Positions 7,390 to 16,102 of a stretch of 16,817 bases of DNA are shown one piece after another (within the stretch, counting starts at the first letter, position 1; each line of letters opens with the position of its first letter). A model generated the notes under the pieces. The model had not been told where the DNA came from. It made no database searches and saw nothing but the letters and a program-made list of their open reading frames with translations. Origin of the DNA: JBKEHD01 sp046710445. GTDB lineage: Bacteria; Pseudomonadota; Alphaproteobacteria; Rickettsiales; Midichloriaceae. The stretch covers positions 1 to 16,817 of the forward strand of contig JBKEHD010000024.1 of the NCBI GenBank assembly GCA_046710445.1. Reading direction: 5' to 3'. Both the position numbers and the translations under genes were made by a program.

Positions 7390-8644
7390 AACAACTTCAA
7401 ATACAATACACTGTTCATTCTGTAAAAAAAAACATAATGAAGTTCAAAAGCTAATCTCTGGCCCTCGTGTATGCATCTGCAATGAATGTGTCGCTCTGTG
7501 CAAAGAAGCTATAGATGACGATATAAAAAAATCATCTTTATCAATAAAAAACAATCTTGTACCTAAAGAAATTTATGAGGTGTTGGATAAATATGTAATA
7601 GGTCAAGAAAGAGCAAAAAAAGCTCTATCAGTGTCTGTATACAATCATTATAAAAGACATGAATTTAAAGATACAAAGCTAGACAAAGTAGAGATAGAAA
7701 AATCTAACTTGCTAATGATAGGTCCAACAGGTTGCGGCAAGACATTATTGGTACAAACGCTTGCAAAAACTTTGGGAGTACCATTCGCAATAGCAGATGC
7801 AACAACATTAACTGAGGCAGGTTATGTTGGAGAAGATGTTGAAAATATATTAGTAAGACTATTACAAGTCGCTAATTATGATATAAATATTGCCCAAAAA
7901 GGAATTATTTACATAGACGAAATAGACAAAATTTCTAGAAAATCCGAAAGCCAATCTATCACAAGAGATGTATCCGGCGAAGGTGTGCAACAAGCATTAT
8001 TAAAATTAATGGAAGGAACCGTTGCGTCAGTACCTCCACAAGGCGGACGAAAACATCCTCAGCAAGAATTTTTACAAATTGATACAAAAAATATACTATT
8101 CATATGCAGTGGTGCATTTAGTGGATTGGATAAAATAATATCTCAAAGAGTAAGAAAAAGTTCTATTGGATTTGAGCAGAATATAAAAGGTAAAAATAAA
8201 AACAACTCATCCGAAATGTTGAAAATGATTGAACCGGAAGATTTAGTCAAATATGGACTTATCCCAGAGTTTATTGGCAGATTACCCCAGCTGGTAACAA
8301 TTGATGATTTAGACAAAGATATGCTTGTTAAAGTACTATTGGAGCCAAAAAATTCTTTAATACAACAATACACTCAATTATTTTCTTATCATGGAGTTGA
8401 GTTAGTAATAGACAAATCTGCCATACTAGAAATAGCAGAAATCGCTTCAAAAAGAAAAACTGGAGCAAGGGGATTAAGATCAATATTAGAAAAATTACTT
8501 TTGGATACAATGTTTAAAGTACCAGGTAATAAAGATGTGCAAAAAGTAATTGTGGATAAGGACGTTGTTAGTGGTAAAAAAGAACCTGAATTAGTTTTAA
8601 AAAAAACTCTTAACCAAAAGAGCGACAATAAAAAAGCAATATAA
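7382..8644 (+). CDS. clpX: ATP-dependent Clp protease unfoldase subunit ClpX
   Basis: A hexameric AAA+ unfoldase that recognises tagged substrates (including ssrA-tagged chains) and threads them into ClpP. Domains in order: a zinc-binding domain with C11, C14, C33 and C36; Walker A GPTGCGKT (114-121); pore loop GYVG (147-150); Walker B IIYIDE (175-180); the RKH loop (223-225); and the ClpP-docking IGF loop (262-264). The small C-terminal domain carries KRKTGARGLRSILE, the usual sensor-2 region. Length of 420 residues is typical. Walker A has Cys in place of the more common Ser, which is tolerated in the family. It starts within clpP and ends 12 nt before pheT. Confidence 0.98.
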   Translation: MDKTTSNTIHCSFCKKKHNEVQKLISGPRVCICNECVALCKEAIDDDIKKSSLSIKNNLVPKEIYEVLDKYVIGQERAKKALSVSVYNHYKRHEFKDTKLDKVEIEKSNLLMIGPTGCGKTLLVQTLAKTLGVPFAIADATTLTEAGYVGEDVENILVRLLQVANYDINIAQKGIIYIDEIDKISRKSESQSITRDVSGEGVQQALLKLMEGTVASVPPQGGRKHPQQEFLQIDTKNILFICSGAFSGLDKIISQRVRKSSIGFEQNIKGKNKNNSSEMLKMIEPEDLVKYGLIPEFIGRLPQLVTIDDLDKDMLVKVLLEPKNSLIQQYTQLFSYHGVELVIDKSAILEIAEIASKRKTGARGLRSILEKLLLDTMFKVPGNKDVQKVIVDKDVVSGKKEPELVLKKTLNQKSDNKKAI

Positions 8645-8656
8645 AGTTATTCCAAA

Positions 8657-11047
8657 ATGAAATTTACATATAATTGGCTAAAATCTTTCATAGATATAGA
8701 TTTATCTCCCGATTCTTTGAGTGATATATTATCCTCTATAGGATTAGAAGTTGAGCAAATTACAGATAAAAATGCAATTTATTCCCAATTTATATTAGCA
8801 AAAATAATTGATACAGAACCACATCCAAATGCCGACAAGTTAACAATCTGCAAAATAAACAACGGGAAAGAAGTGTTACAGATTGTTTGTGGAGCAAAAA
8901 ATGTTAAAAACGGAATGAAAGTTGTTCTAGCTCCAATAGGATCTATAATCCCAGCAAATAATTTCCAAATAAAAGAATCGGTCATCAGAGGAGTAAAAAG
9001 CCAAGGCATGCTCTGCTCAGAAGAAGAGCTACTTTTATCTCAAAACTCAGAAGGAATTATAGAAATAGAAAGCGATGACGACAAAATAGGCACTACCTTT
9101 GCTAATTTCATGTTATTGAATGACACAGCTATTGATTTGAGTATAACCCCAAATAGGGGAGATTGCACATCAATAATGGGAATAGCTAGAGACTTAGGAG
9201 CGGCCCTTAATAAAAATTTAACTGATTATTACCATAATTTTTACAAAAACAAATTAACTTTTAATAGCGACAATAACAACTCATTTATATTAGATAATAA
9301 AAAATATTGTCAAGAAATTGCCTTTTGTGAAATCAAAAATGTAGACAATACGGTTGTTTCTGAAAAAAAAATACAATCATTATTTAAATTAATAGGTGTA
9401 AAATCTCACTCACCTTTAGTTGATATATCAAATTTTTGTATGTATCAATTTGGACGTCCAAATCATATGTATGATTTAGATAAAATATCAGGAAAAGTAA
9501 CAGTTAGATTATCAAAAGATGGTGAAAACTTTTTATCACTAGAAGAAAAAAGTTATAAATTACCAGACGGAATATTGGTAATATCTGATGAAAAAAAGAT
9601 ACTTTCAATAGCTGGTGTTATAGGTGGTTTTGAGAGTAAAGTAGATCACAATACAAAAAATATTTTAATTGAAGTGGGAAATTTTGAACCCACCATAGTA
9701 TCTAATGCTGTAAGAACATTAGACATTAGAACAGAATCATCATTCAGGTTTGAAAGAAGGGTAGATTTTGGAAACACGCCATTTTTCATGCATTACATAA
9801 CAGACCTTGTGCAAAAAACATGCAATGGAAATTTAATAAACTCCACACTTCTTAGCGGAGAAAAATTAGAATACATAGAGTGCTTCAAGATAGATTATAA
9901 CATTATAAATAAAATTTTAGGCACAGAAATTTCACCAAATGAAATAAATAATTATTTAAAATTATTAGGTTTCGAACAAGAAAATGAAATTATTAAAATC
10001 CCATCTTGGAGACAAGGAGATATAGAAAATAATGCAGATATTGCTGAAGAGGTTATTAGATTTTTTGGAATCGGAATATGTGATAAGAAAAGCCTAGATA
10101 GCAAATCTGATAAATCAAAATCTCCGCAAAACTATATTGATATTTTTAAAACCAGTTTATTATCAAGAAATATATATGAAACAATAACCTGGTCTTTTAT
10201 AAAAGATGATTATGCAAAATTATTTTTAGATACTACTAATTTAGTTTATATAAAAAATCCTATTAGCAATGAATTTGGAGTCATGCGACCAAATTTATTA
10301 CCAGGATTATTAAAAGCACTAAAGACAAATATATCAAATGGAATAAAATCTATATCTTTCTTTGAGGAAGGTAAAATATTTTATAAAAATAACGATCAGA
10401 TTGTTGAAAAAAATACGTTAGGAATAGTAAGAACTGGCAATGCGACGGATAAAGGTGTTTTCACAAAAGAGCGAAAATTTGACTTTTATGATATCAAAGA
10501 TGATGTTTTAAATATTTTATCCGAATTAAATATTTCAGAAAAAGATTTAATAATAAAAAAAGATACTCCTTCCTATTATCATCCTGGTAAATCTGCAGCT
10601 TTGTATCTAGGTAAAAGATTAATAGCTTTATTGGGCGAGATACATCCTGAAATATCTAAAAAACTTGATATCAAAAATACTGTATATGCATCAGAAATAT
10701 TATATGAAGATTTACCAAACAAAAATATGGATAAGCGTTCTTTATTTATTTCCCCTGAATTACAAAGTATAAATAGAGATTTTGCATTTTTTATAAAATC
10801 AGATACAGAATCTAAAGAAGTCATTCAAGCCATTAGATCTTTGAAAAACCCTTTAATTACTGATATAAAAATATTTGATATATACCATAACACCCAACAA
10901 GATATAAATAAAAAATCTATAGCCTTTAAAATCACTATACAACCTAAATTGAAAACTTTAGTTACTGAGGAAATAGAAGATATATCGAATCAAGTTATAA
11001 CCTGTATCACTGATAAATTAGGTGCTGAACTAAGAGTTGATAACTAA
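8657..11047 (+). CDS. pheT: Phenylalanine--tRNA ligase beta subunit
   Basis: Partner of PheS in the alpha2-beta2 enzyme that charges tRNA-Phe. The 796-residue length is full. The N-terminus MKFTYNWLKSFIDIDLSPDSL is family-typical. An OB-fold tRNA-binding domain spans about 40-150 (HPNADKLTICKI, SQGMLCSEEEL). The B3/B4 editing module and B5 domain follow (ITPNRGDCTSIMGIARDLGA, then RTESSFRFERRVDF). A catalytic-like core runs from about 490 to 690, and an FDX-ACB anticodon-binding domain occupies the last 95 residues (SINRDFAFFI to DKLGAELR). It sits 12 nt after clpX, with no pheS in the window, and is followed by a hairpin terminator. Confidence 0.97.
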   Translation: MKFTYNWLKSFIDIDLSPDSLSDILSSIGLEVEQITDKNAIYSQFILAKIIDTEPHPNADKLTICKINNGKEVLQIVCGAKNVKNGMKVVLAPIGSIIPANNFQIKESVIRGVKSQGMLCSEEELLLSQNSEGIIEIESDDDKIGTTFANFMLLNDTAIDLSITPNRGDCTSIMGIARDLGAALNKNLTDYYHNFYKNKLTFNSDNNNSFILDNKKYCQEIAFCEIKNVDNTVVSEKKIQSLFKLIGVKSHSPLVDISNFCMYQFGRPNHMYDLDKISGKVTVRLSKDGENFLSLEEKSYKLPDGILVISDEKKILSIAGVIGGFESKVDHNTKNILIEVGNFEPTIVSNAVRTLDIRTESSFRFERRVDFGNTPFFMHYITDLVQKTCNGNLINSTLLSGEKLEYIECFKIDYNIINKILGTEISPNEINNYLKLLGFEQENEIIKIPSWRQGDIENNADIAEEVIRFFGIGICDKKSLDSKSDKSKSPQNYIDIFKTSLLSRNIYETITWSFIKDDYAKLFLDTTNLVYIKNPISNEFGVMRPNLLPGLLKALKTNISNGIKSISFFEEGKIFYKNNDQIVEKNTLGIVRTGNATDKGVFTKERKFDFYDIKDDVLNILSELNISEKDLIIKKDTPSYYHPGKSAALYLGKRLIALLGEIHPEISKKLDIKNTVYASEILYEDLPNKNMDKRSLFISPELQSINRDFAFFIKSDTESKEVIQAIRSLKNPLITDIKIFDIYHNTQQDINKKSIAFKITIQPKLKTLVTEEIEDISNQVITCITDKLGAELRVDN

Positions 11048-11083
11048 GTTAACGATACATATAGTGCAAAAAGTCACATTGTT

Positions 11084-11110
11084 GCATACAACTTATTTGT
11101 ATGCTTTATT
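11084..11110 (+). terminator. Hairpin terminator after pheT
   Basis: GCATACAA (11084-11091) and TTGTATGC (11097-11104) form a perfect 8-bp stem with a 5-nt loop, followed by TTTATT. It lies 36 nt past the pheT stop. The stem is AT-rich and the T tract is interrupted, so termination may be partial. Confidence 0.6.
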
Positions 11111-11174
11111 TATAAAACAAAGTTATAAAACACTACATTTTGCGTGAATATTACTGATCCATTTTTCACTGACA

Positions 11175-11206
11175 TTGACATTTACACTGATTTCAGTCAA
11201 TATACT
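11175..11206 (+). promoter_or_regulatory. Possible promoter/operator of the second MHS transporter
   Basis: A perfect TTGACA (11175-11180) and a TATACT (11201-11206) lie 20 bp apart, longer than the usual 16-18. Between them is the 12-bp palindrome ACTGATTTCAGT (11186-11197). If used, transcription would begin almost at the ATG (11214), giving a leaderless message. The odd spacing keeps this tentative. Confidence 0.25.
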
Positions 11207-11213
11207 CAACATA

Positions 11214-12518
11214 ATGAAAGAATCAAATTTAAAAACAATTATAATTACTGCCTTGGGTGCAACGGTGGAGTGGTTTGAATTTAGTATATTCGGATATCTC
11301 GCAACCTATCTAAGCGTATTATTTTTTCCTGAAAAATCAGGATATACAGCTTTAATTTCCATATTTGGTATTTTTGCAGCCAGCTATTTTACACGTCCGT
11401 TTGGTGGCTTTGTATTAGCTTCTATAGGTGATCGACTTGGGCGCCGATATGCACTTACATTAAGTATTGGGTTAATGTGTATACCCATGCTAATTATGAC
11501 AATTATTCCCACATACAATGTCATTGGTTGGTGGTCTGTTGCTATTTTGATATTTGCTAGGATGATTCAAGGTTTTTCGATAGGTGGCGAATATACAGGG
11601 GTTCTTGTTATAATTGCAGAGAGTGCACCCTATCGTTTTAGAGGGTTTTTTACATCACTTGCATCAATGACATCTCAATTTGGTATTATTTTAAGCGCAG
11701 TAGTGGTTGGCATTTTAACGACAATTTTTACTGAAGCTCAAATGCTTGATTTTGGCTGGAGAATTGCGTTTCTTATTGGGCTATTATTAGGAGTTATTTC
11801 TCTGTTTTTGCAGCATTCTATTACAGAATCCCCATTATTTGTTAAAGTAAAAAAGAAACGAAAAACATTGGAACACCCATTATTATCTGCACTTAAAGGC
11901 CCTAAGATGCCATTTCTTTGGGTATTTATATTAACAAGCAATGCTGGTATTGCATATTATATGCTGATAACATTTTTGCCGAATAATCTTATAGTGGCAC
12001 GTCATATAGATATCAATACTGTAATGTGGATCACTGTATTAACCTCACTTATTTATGCTTTTGTCTCTCCTTTATTTGGTTGGTTTTCTGATTTATGGGG
12101 ACGTAAGATAATGCTTTATATCCCTATTATTTTATTGCTTATTGTAGCGTATCCAATATTTTTCTGGTTTAATAATGGTACTATTATTCAAATTTTCTTT
12201 GCTGGAACTATTTTTGCTATTTTGATTGCAGCAATTACAGCGTCTTTTCAAATCATTATTTGTGAGCTTTTTCCAACAGAATATCGTTATAGTGCTGTAT
12301 CAATAGCGTATAATTCAGGGAGTGCTTTATTCGTTGGCACAACACCAATGATCTCTTTATTATTAATAGATATCTTTCAATCAAGCTTTGCTCCATGCTA
12401 TTATTTAATTATTACTTCGATAATTACATTGTTAACTATTTGGAAAATGCCAGAGACAAACAAAAGTTGTAGAGTAAAAGAGAATCTCATACTGAGAGCA
12501 CATCCTCAAGGGATATAA
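11214..12518 (+). CDS. MHS-family (ProP-like) MFS transporter
   Basis: A 434-residue, 12-TM inner-membrane symporter of the proline/betaine/alpha-ketoglutarate carrier group. Motifs: TVEWFEFSIFGYLA in TM1, ASIGDRLGRRYAL between TM2 and TM3, RMIQGFSIGGEYTGV in TM4, ESAPYRFRGF after it, and a second-half GWFSDLWGRKIML. The open frame reaches back to a TTG at 11175, but ATG at 11214 opens the conserved part (MKESNLKTIIITALGATVEWF) and is preferred. Arginine codons are mostly CGT/CGA/CGC, whereas flanking genes use AGA almost exclusively, which suggests later acquisition from another source. The substrate is unknown; compatible solutes or dicarboxylates are the family's usual cargo. Confidence 0.9.
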   Translation: MKESNLKTIIITALGATVEWFEFSIFGYLATYLSVLFFPEKSGYTALISIFGIFAASYFTRPFGGFVLASIGDRLGRRYALTLSIGLMCIPMLIMTIIPTYNVIGWWSVAILIFARMIQGFSIGGEYTGVLVIIAESAPYRFRGFFTSLASMTSQFGIILSAVVVGILTTIFTEAQMLDFGWRIAFLIGLLLGVISLFLQHSITESPLFVKVKKKRKTLEHPLLSALKGPKMPFLWVFILTSNAGIAYYMLITFLPNNLIVARHIDINTVMWITVLTSLIYAFVSPLFGWFSDLWGRKIMLYIPIILLLIVAYPIFFWFNNGTIIQIFFAGTIFAILIAAITASFQIIICELFPTEYRYSAVSIAYNSGSALFVGTTPMISLLLIDIFQSSFAPCYYLIITSIITLLTIWKMPETNKSCRVKENLILRAHPQGI

Positions 12519-12522
12519 CACA

Positions 12523-12564
12523 CTAATCTCCTAGCATTACAAATACTAGGAAATTAGATTGTTT
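12523..12564 (+). terminator. Stem-loop between convergent genes
   Basis: CTAATCTCCTAG (12523-12534) pairs with CTAGGAAATTAG (12546-12557) at 11 of 12 positions around an 11-nt loop, followed by ATTGTTT and a later T-rich stretch. It lies just after the transporter stop and before the end of the convergent gene, so it may terminate the plus-strand transcript. Confidence 0.55.
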
Positions 12565-12599
12565 CTAACTTCCTTTTTTCTACGGTACACCACAAATTA

Positions 12600-13451
12600 T
12601 TACATATCATCATGCGATATAGCAATATGTTCATCATTTATATCAAGAACAAACATCTTCTTCTCAATCCACTGAGTGCATTCATTACTATCATGCCATC
12701 CACTCCCAAAAGATACCTTATCACCTTTATCCCAAGCAACACATTCTTGTAATTTTTCATCTTCAAATCTGAAACGAGCTGGATGCATAGATAAAGAAGG
12801 TGTTCCTAAAACCTGCTCTACATTATCAGCAGTTACTTCTTTCGCACCTACAGATTTCCAAAAAGCATCTTGGTATGGATGATCCATATTGAATGTGGCA
12901 ATCAATTTTGTATATCCTGTTTCTGCAACACATTTTATCATATGTTCTTTAACTTCAGCTCCAATATATTTAAAGTCATTCTCAATAAATTTATCAGATA
13001 TAAATACCCCAGAACTTTCATATACATCAGACTCAAAAGATTTTTTTAAATATGGTATATGATAGCCAATCTTATCAACTATAGAAGGAAAAGATATGCT
13101 GGAAAAATCTTTAACAGTATTCCCAGTGACACCTATATTAAAAAATCCTATATTTTCATCATCATAGTAAATACTAAATGCCAATTTACACTCATTACCA
13201 TTTGCTTCATCACCTCTTTTTCCCCAAAGATCAATCTTTTTCTGATTCCTAGCTTCATCATCACAATGGCTTTTACCATAATCTTTACATGCTATCGGAT
13301 TTTTAGAAGAATCAAGTAAATCTTTTAACACATCACCTGATTTTGAATTTATTATATTTATAGACACAACACCCATCCCTTTTAAAATTACGCCCGATGG
13401 TACCATACCAAACATATTTCTAACAGCAAAAACTAATGAATCGATAGTCAT
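12600..13451 (-). CDS. Unknown protein with a GNAT acetyltransferase-like region
   Basis: A 283-residue soluble protein that I do not recognise as a named family. From about residue 88 to 206 the order resembles a GNAT fold: strand-turn-strand LAFSIYYDDENIGFFNIGV, a hydrophobic strand with helix VYESSGVFISDKFIENDFKYIGAEVKEHM, then KLIATFNMDHPYQDAFWKSVGAKEV, which recalls the GNAT end motif (N, about ten residues, then K-G-F-like). The acetyl-CoA pyrophosphate loop (Q/RxxGxG/A) is not clear, so activity is doubtful. The first 85 residues and the Trp-rich tail (VAWDKGDKVSFGSGWHDSNECTQW) are unassigned. No signal peptide or membrane segment is evident. It is single-gene, convergent to the transporter, with its own possible promoter upstream. 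Confidence 0.7.
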   Translation of the reverse strand: MTIDSLVFAVRNMFGMVPSGVILKGMGVVSINIINSKSGDVLKDLLDSSKNPIACKDYGKSHCDDEARNQKKIDLWGKRGDEANGNECKLAFSIYYDDENIGFFNIGVTGNTVKDFSSISFPSIVDKIGYHIPYLKKSFESDVYESSGVFISDKFIENDFKYIGAEVKEHMIKCVAETGYTKLIATFNMDHPYQDAFWKSVGAKEVTADNVEQVLGTPSLSMHPARFRFEDEKLQECVAWDKGDKVSFGSGWHDSNECTQWIEKKMFVLDINDEHIAISHDDM

Positions 13452-13483
13452 AATTGCACATCTTATAGTTGAATATATAATGA

Positions 13484-13512
13484 GATATAAAATAAATTAC
13501 GCTGCTTAACAA
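13484..13512 (-). promoter_or_regulatory. Possible promoter of the GNAT-like gene
   Basis: On the minus strand TTGTTA (13512-13507) and TATATC (13489-13484) are spaced by exactly 17 bp. The transcript would start about 25 nt upstream of the ATG at 13451. Each box matches the sigma-70 consensus at four of six positions, and the region is very AT-rich. Confidence 0.3.
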
Positions 13513-13523
13513 GAAGAATTTTA

Positions 13524-14552
13524 TTATATTTTTATAATTTCTAGTACTTTAAATAAATTCCCCATCTCTTTATCTGAACATAATCTATCTATTTCTTTTG
13601 ATATTTTTTCTTTTGATGCACCAGAATTTATCAAAGATTGAGCACGAGTTTCAATACCCATATTGATCAAAAACTCCCCTTGTGTTGTAGAATTTGAGAT
13701 AATATCAAATTTTTGAATGATATTTTGTATTGATTGAAAATCTACTAATGAAGTGATATCAGAACTTCCCACATGCTCAAAAAACCCAACTTTTTTATGA
13801 TTTTTTATTGCCTGTAATGTACTTTTATTAGGTAGCTTATTATACCCATAATCAACTATCAATGCACAGCCATTATTCTTAAATATCTTATTTGCTATCA
13901 AAGAACTATAAAAATCTCTATCGGCTGACAATTCTAAAAAATTTATATTTTTTGGGAAATTTTCTCTATTTAATTCAGTCGTATTATCAATTGAATTCAA
14001 ACATAAATTTCCTTGTGGATTTGATGCAACACATATTTCCTTAACATCATCACCCTCAACATAAAGCTGCTTAATTGGTAGAGCATCAAAGAATTCATTA
14101 GCAACAATAAATAAATTTTCCCCATCAACTTCTTCAAGATTTTCATGCCAATACAAATCAATTTCTTTAAAACGCTTTAGATTTACCTTTTGTTTATTTA
14201 TCAAATATTTACTTGTTTCAACTAAATGTACAGCTTGTAAAGATTCCATAATATCTGGAAAATTTTGTATAGTTCTTAAAATATCTGACATCATGGTTCC
14301 ATTCCCAGGCCCTAATTCAACAAGAGAAAATGGTTTTTGAAATTTTTTATACCATATATCACATAAATATATCCCAATCATCTCGCCAAACATCTGGCTT
14401 ATTTCAGGAGCCGTGATAAAATCACTAGAAGGACCTATAGAATCTCTATATGAATAATAATAATTTGATACTATTTTCATATAATGATCTAACGTTATAT
14501 ATCCATGAATTTTTATCAAATCCTTTATATATTGCTCAACATTATACTGCAT
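13524..14552 (-). CDS. MidA/NDUFAF7-family SAM-dependent methyltransferase (COG1565)
   Basis: A 342-residue class I methyltransferase-like protein. The family signature is clear: SSDFITAPEISQMFGEMIG, then the SAM-binding loop ELGPGNGTMMSDILR (residues 79-93), ANEFFDALPIKQ and ALIVDYGY. The human relative NDUFAF7 methylates an arginine of the complex I subunit NDUFS2; bacterial members are common in alphaproteobacteria, and a complex I role here is inference only. ATG at 14552 is preferred over TTG at 14555. The start overlaps the end of the hdaA-like gene by 11 nt, so it is the last member of a coupled cluster. Confidence 0.9.
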   Translation of the reverse strand: MQYNVEQYIKDLIKIHGYITLDHYMKIVSNYYYSYRDSIGPSSDFITAPEISQMFGEMIGIYLCDIWYKKFQKPFSLVELGPGNGTMMSDILRTIQNFPDIMESLQAVHLVETSKYLINKQKVNLKRFKEIDLYWHENLEEVDGENLFIVANEFFDALPIKQLYVEGDDVKEICVASNPQGNLCLNSIDNTTELNRENFPKNINFLELSADRDFYSSLIANKIFKNNGCALIVDYGYNKLPNKSTLQAIKNHKKVGFFEHVGSSDITSLVDFQSIQNIIQKFDIISNSTTQGEFLINMGIETRAQSLINSGASKEKISKEIDRLCSDKEMGNLFKVLEIIKI

Positions 14553-15192
14553 CAATATTGTAATAATTAATGAATATATCTCTGATAAACGGAATTGTTA
14601 TTTTTCTTTTTTCTACTTTTGATAGCTTATCAATTAAATCTATAATTTCATTTATAAACTCATAAGTTCTTTCAATATTAGAAAGCATATAATTTATAAC
14701 CTCTTCTGGTATTATAATTTGTTTCTGCAAAAATAATTTGTGAATTATATGTTTTATAAGATTTTCATCAGGTTGTTTTATTAAAATTTTATACATGGAT
14801 TTTATTCTAGAATTCAAATCACTCAGCTTAAAGATCGGATACGAAGTAGCAGTAAGCAATAAGGATATGGATTTTTCATTAGTAAAATTAATAATATTCA
14901 CCAGCTGTAATTCTTTAAAATTTTCTATATCATCAATTATTAATCTACCATTTTCAGATATACTATCTAAATCATCCTCTTTTTGCAAAAATACAGCTTC
15001 TGAGTTTTTCCTCCACAAATTTGCAATCAAAGTTTTTCCTGAGCATTTAGGACCAATGATCAGCACTCTATTATCTTTCCATTGACAGCAATCTTTAATC
15101 GCATTGGATGCTTCAAAGTTAGAATAAGACACCATAAAATCATCATTGAAATTACTATGTGATTTTATATGTAAATCAAGTATTTTTTGCAT
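14542..15192 (-). CDS. hdaA: HdaA-like DnaA-family AAA protein
   Basis: A 216-residue DnaA paralogue without the DNA-binding domain. In alphaproteobacteria HdaA, bound to the beta clamp, stimulates ATP hydrolysis on DnaA and so limits re-initiation. The N-terminus MQKILDLHIKS is placed like the clamp-binding peptide (Q-L-x-L type) but matches it poorly. DDFMVSYSNFEASNAI follows as in Hda proteins. Walker A is GPKCSGKT, Walker B LIIDD, a sensor-1-like LLLTATSYP follows, and an Arg-finger-like SDLNSRI lies shortly after. ATG at 15192 is preferred over TTG at 15198. The start overlaps the AEC permease gene by 17 nt. Other short AAA proteins of the DnaA group are a weaker alternative. Confidence 0.82.
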   Translation of the reverse strand: MQKILDLHIKSHSNFNDDFMVSYSNFEASNAIKDCCQWKDNRVLIIGPKCSGKTLIANLWRKNSEAVFLQKEDDLDSISENGRLIIDDIENFKELQLVNIINFTNEKSISLLLTATSYPIFKLSDLNSRIKSMYKILIKQPDENLIKHIIHKLFLQKQIIIPEEVINYMLSNIERTYEFINEIIDLIDKLSKVEKRKITIPFIRDIFINYYNIDAV

Positions 15193-16102
15193 ATTCAAAA
15201 ATCAGCAATATTAATGGGATATATAATGTAGAAATTATCGTACTAATCAAAACTCCAACCGATGCCTTTTCAGCATGTTTATCAAATAATATAGCAGTCA
15301 TTATACAATCTGCACCAGGCGGAAGAGCAGCTAACAACAAAAACACTTTATACATTTCATTATCATATATATGAAATAAAAATTTATCTAATAAAATAAA
15401 AGCAACATATAATAATGGAGACAATAATATTTTAGTCATGCTAAAATATGTCATGAATTTTACTCCAGCATTCAATTTCACTCTACTTAAACTTAATCCA
15501 AAAATCAACATCCCTAATACCACATATGTAGCTCTCATCTGCGAAAATAAATTATTAAACCCATCAAATAATTCAAACTCACTAATGTTAGCAACTAAGC
15601 CAATAATAAACGCATAAAATGGTGGGGTTTTAAACAAAAACATAAATCTCCCCTTCCCAGAGGTTACGTGGTTAGAAATAATATATCTCCCTACTGTATT
15701 TGTATATAGAACGGAACTAATGGTAGCTAACATGAACATTCTAATATAATCATCATCCATTACCAACATTGCTATCGATAATCCTAAGCTATTGACATTC
15801 ATGCTACCCGCCGCATACCCAATCACATTCTCTCTTCCATCACTAAAATATTTTCCAGCGATTTTCTTGCTAATAACACTTAAAATAGTTGAGAAAAAAA
15901 AGAAAAGTATCGGCAAAATCATATACTTCACTTCCATTTTTAAATTCAAAGCTACATCGAAAAATATGATTGGCATTATGAAATGAAACATCAATTTGCT
16001 AATTGATTTGGTGTCTATATCATGTAATTTTCCCCCTATATACCCTTGTATAACTATAATATACAATGGTAATATTTTAGAAATCAAACCTAAAAATGAC
16101 AT
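15176..16102 (-). CDS. AEC (auxin efflux carrier) family permease
   Basis: A 308-residue integral membrane protein with about ten hydrophobic segments in two halves. Family hallmarks include the start ISKILPLYIIVIQGYIGGK, LMFHFIMPIIFFDVALN in an early segment, AAGSMNVNSLGLSIAML in the middle and LLLAALPPGADCIMTAILFDKHAE near the end, resembling the conserved P-x-a/s-...-a pattern of the last helices. Members move small carboxylates such as malate or malonate, or other anions; the substrate here cannot be deduced. The ATG directly follows the stop of the fliX-like gene (TAAATG), and the 3' end overlaps the hdaA-like gene, so translation is probably coupled on both sides. Confidence 0.88.
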   Translation of the reverse strand: MSFLGLISKILPLYIIVIQGYIGGKLHDIDTKSISKLMFHFIMPIIFFDVALNLKMEVKYMILPILFFFFSTILSVISKKIAGKYFSDGRENVIGYAAGSMNVNSLGLSIAMLVMDDDYIRMFMLATISSVLYTNTVGRYIISNHVTSGKGRFMFLFKTPPFYAFIIGLVANISEFELFDGFNNLFSQMRATYVVLGMLIFGLSLSRVKLNAGVKFMTYFSMTKILLSPLLYVAFILLDKFLFHIYDNEMYKVFLLLAALPPGADCIMTAILFDKHAEKASVGVLISTIISTLYIPLILLIFEYAKNT

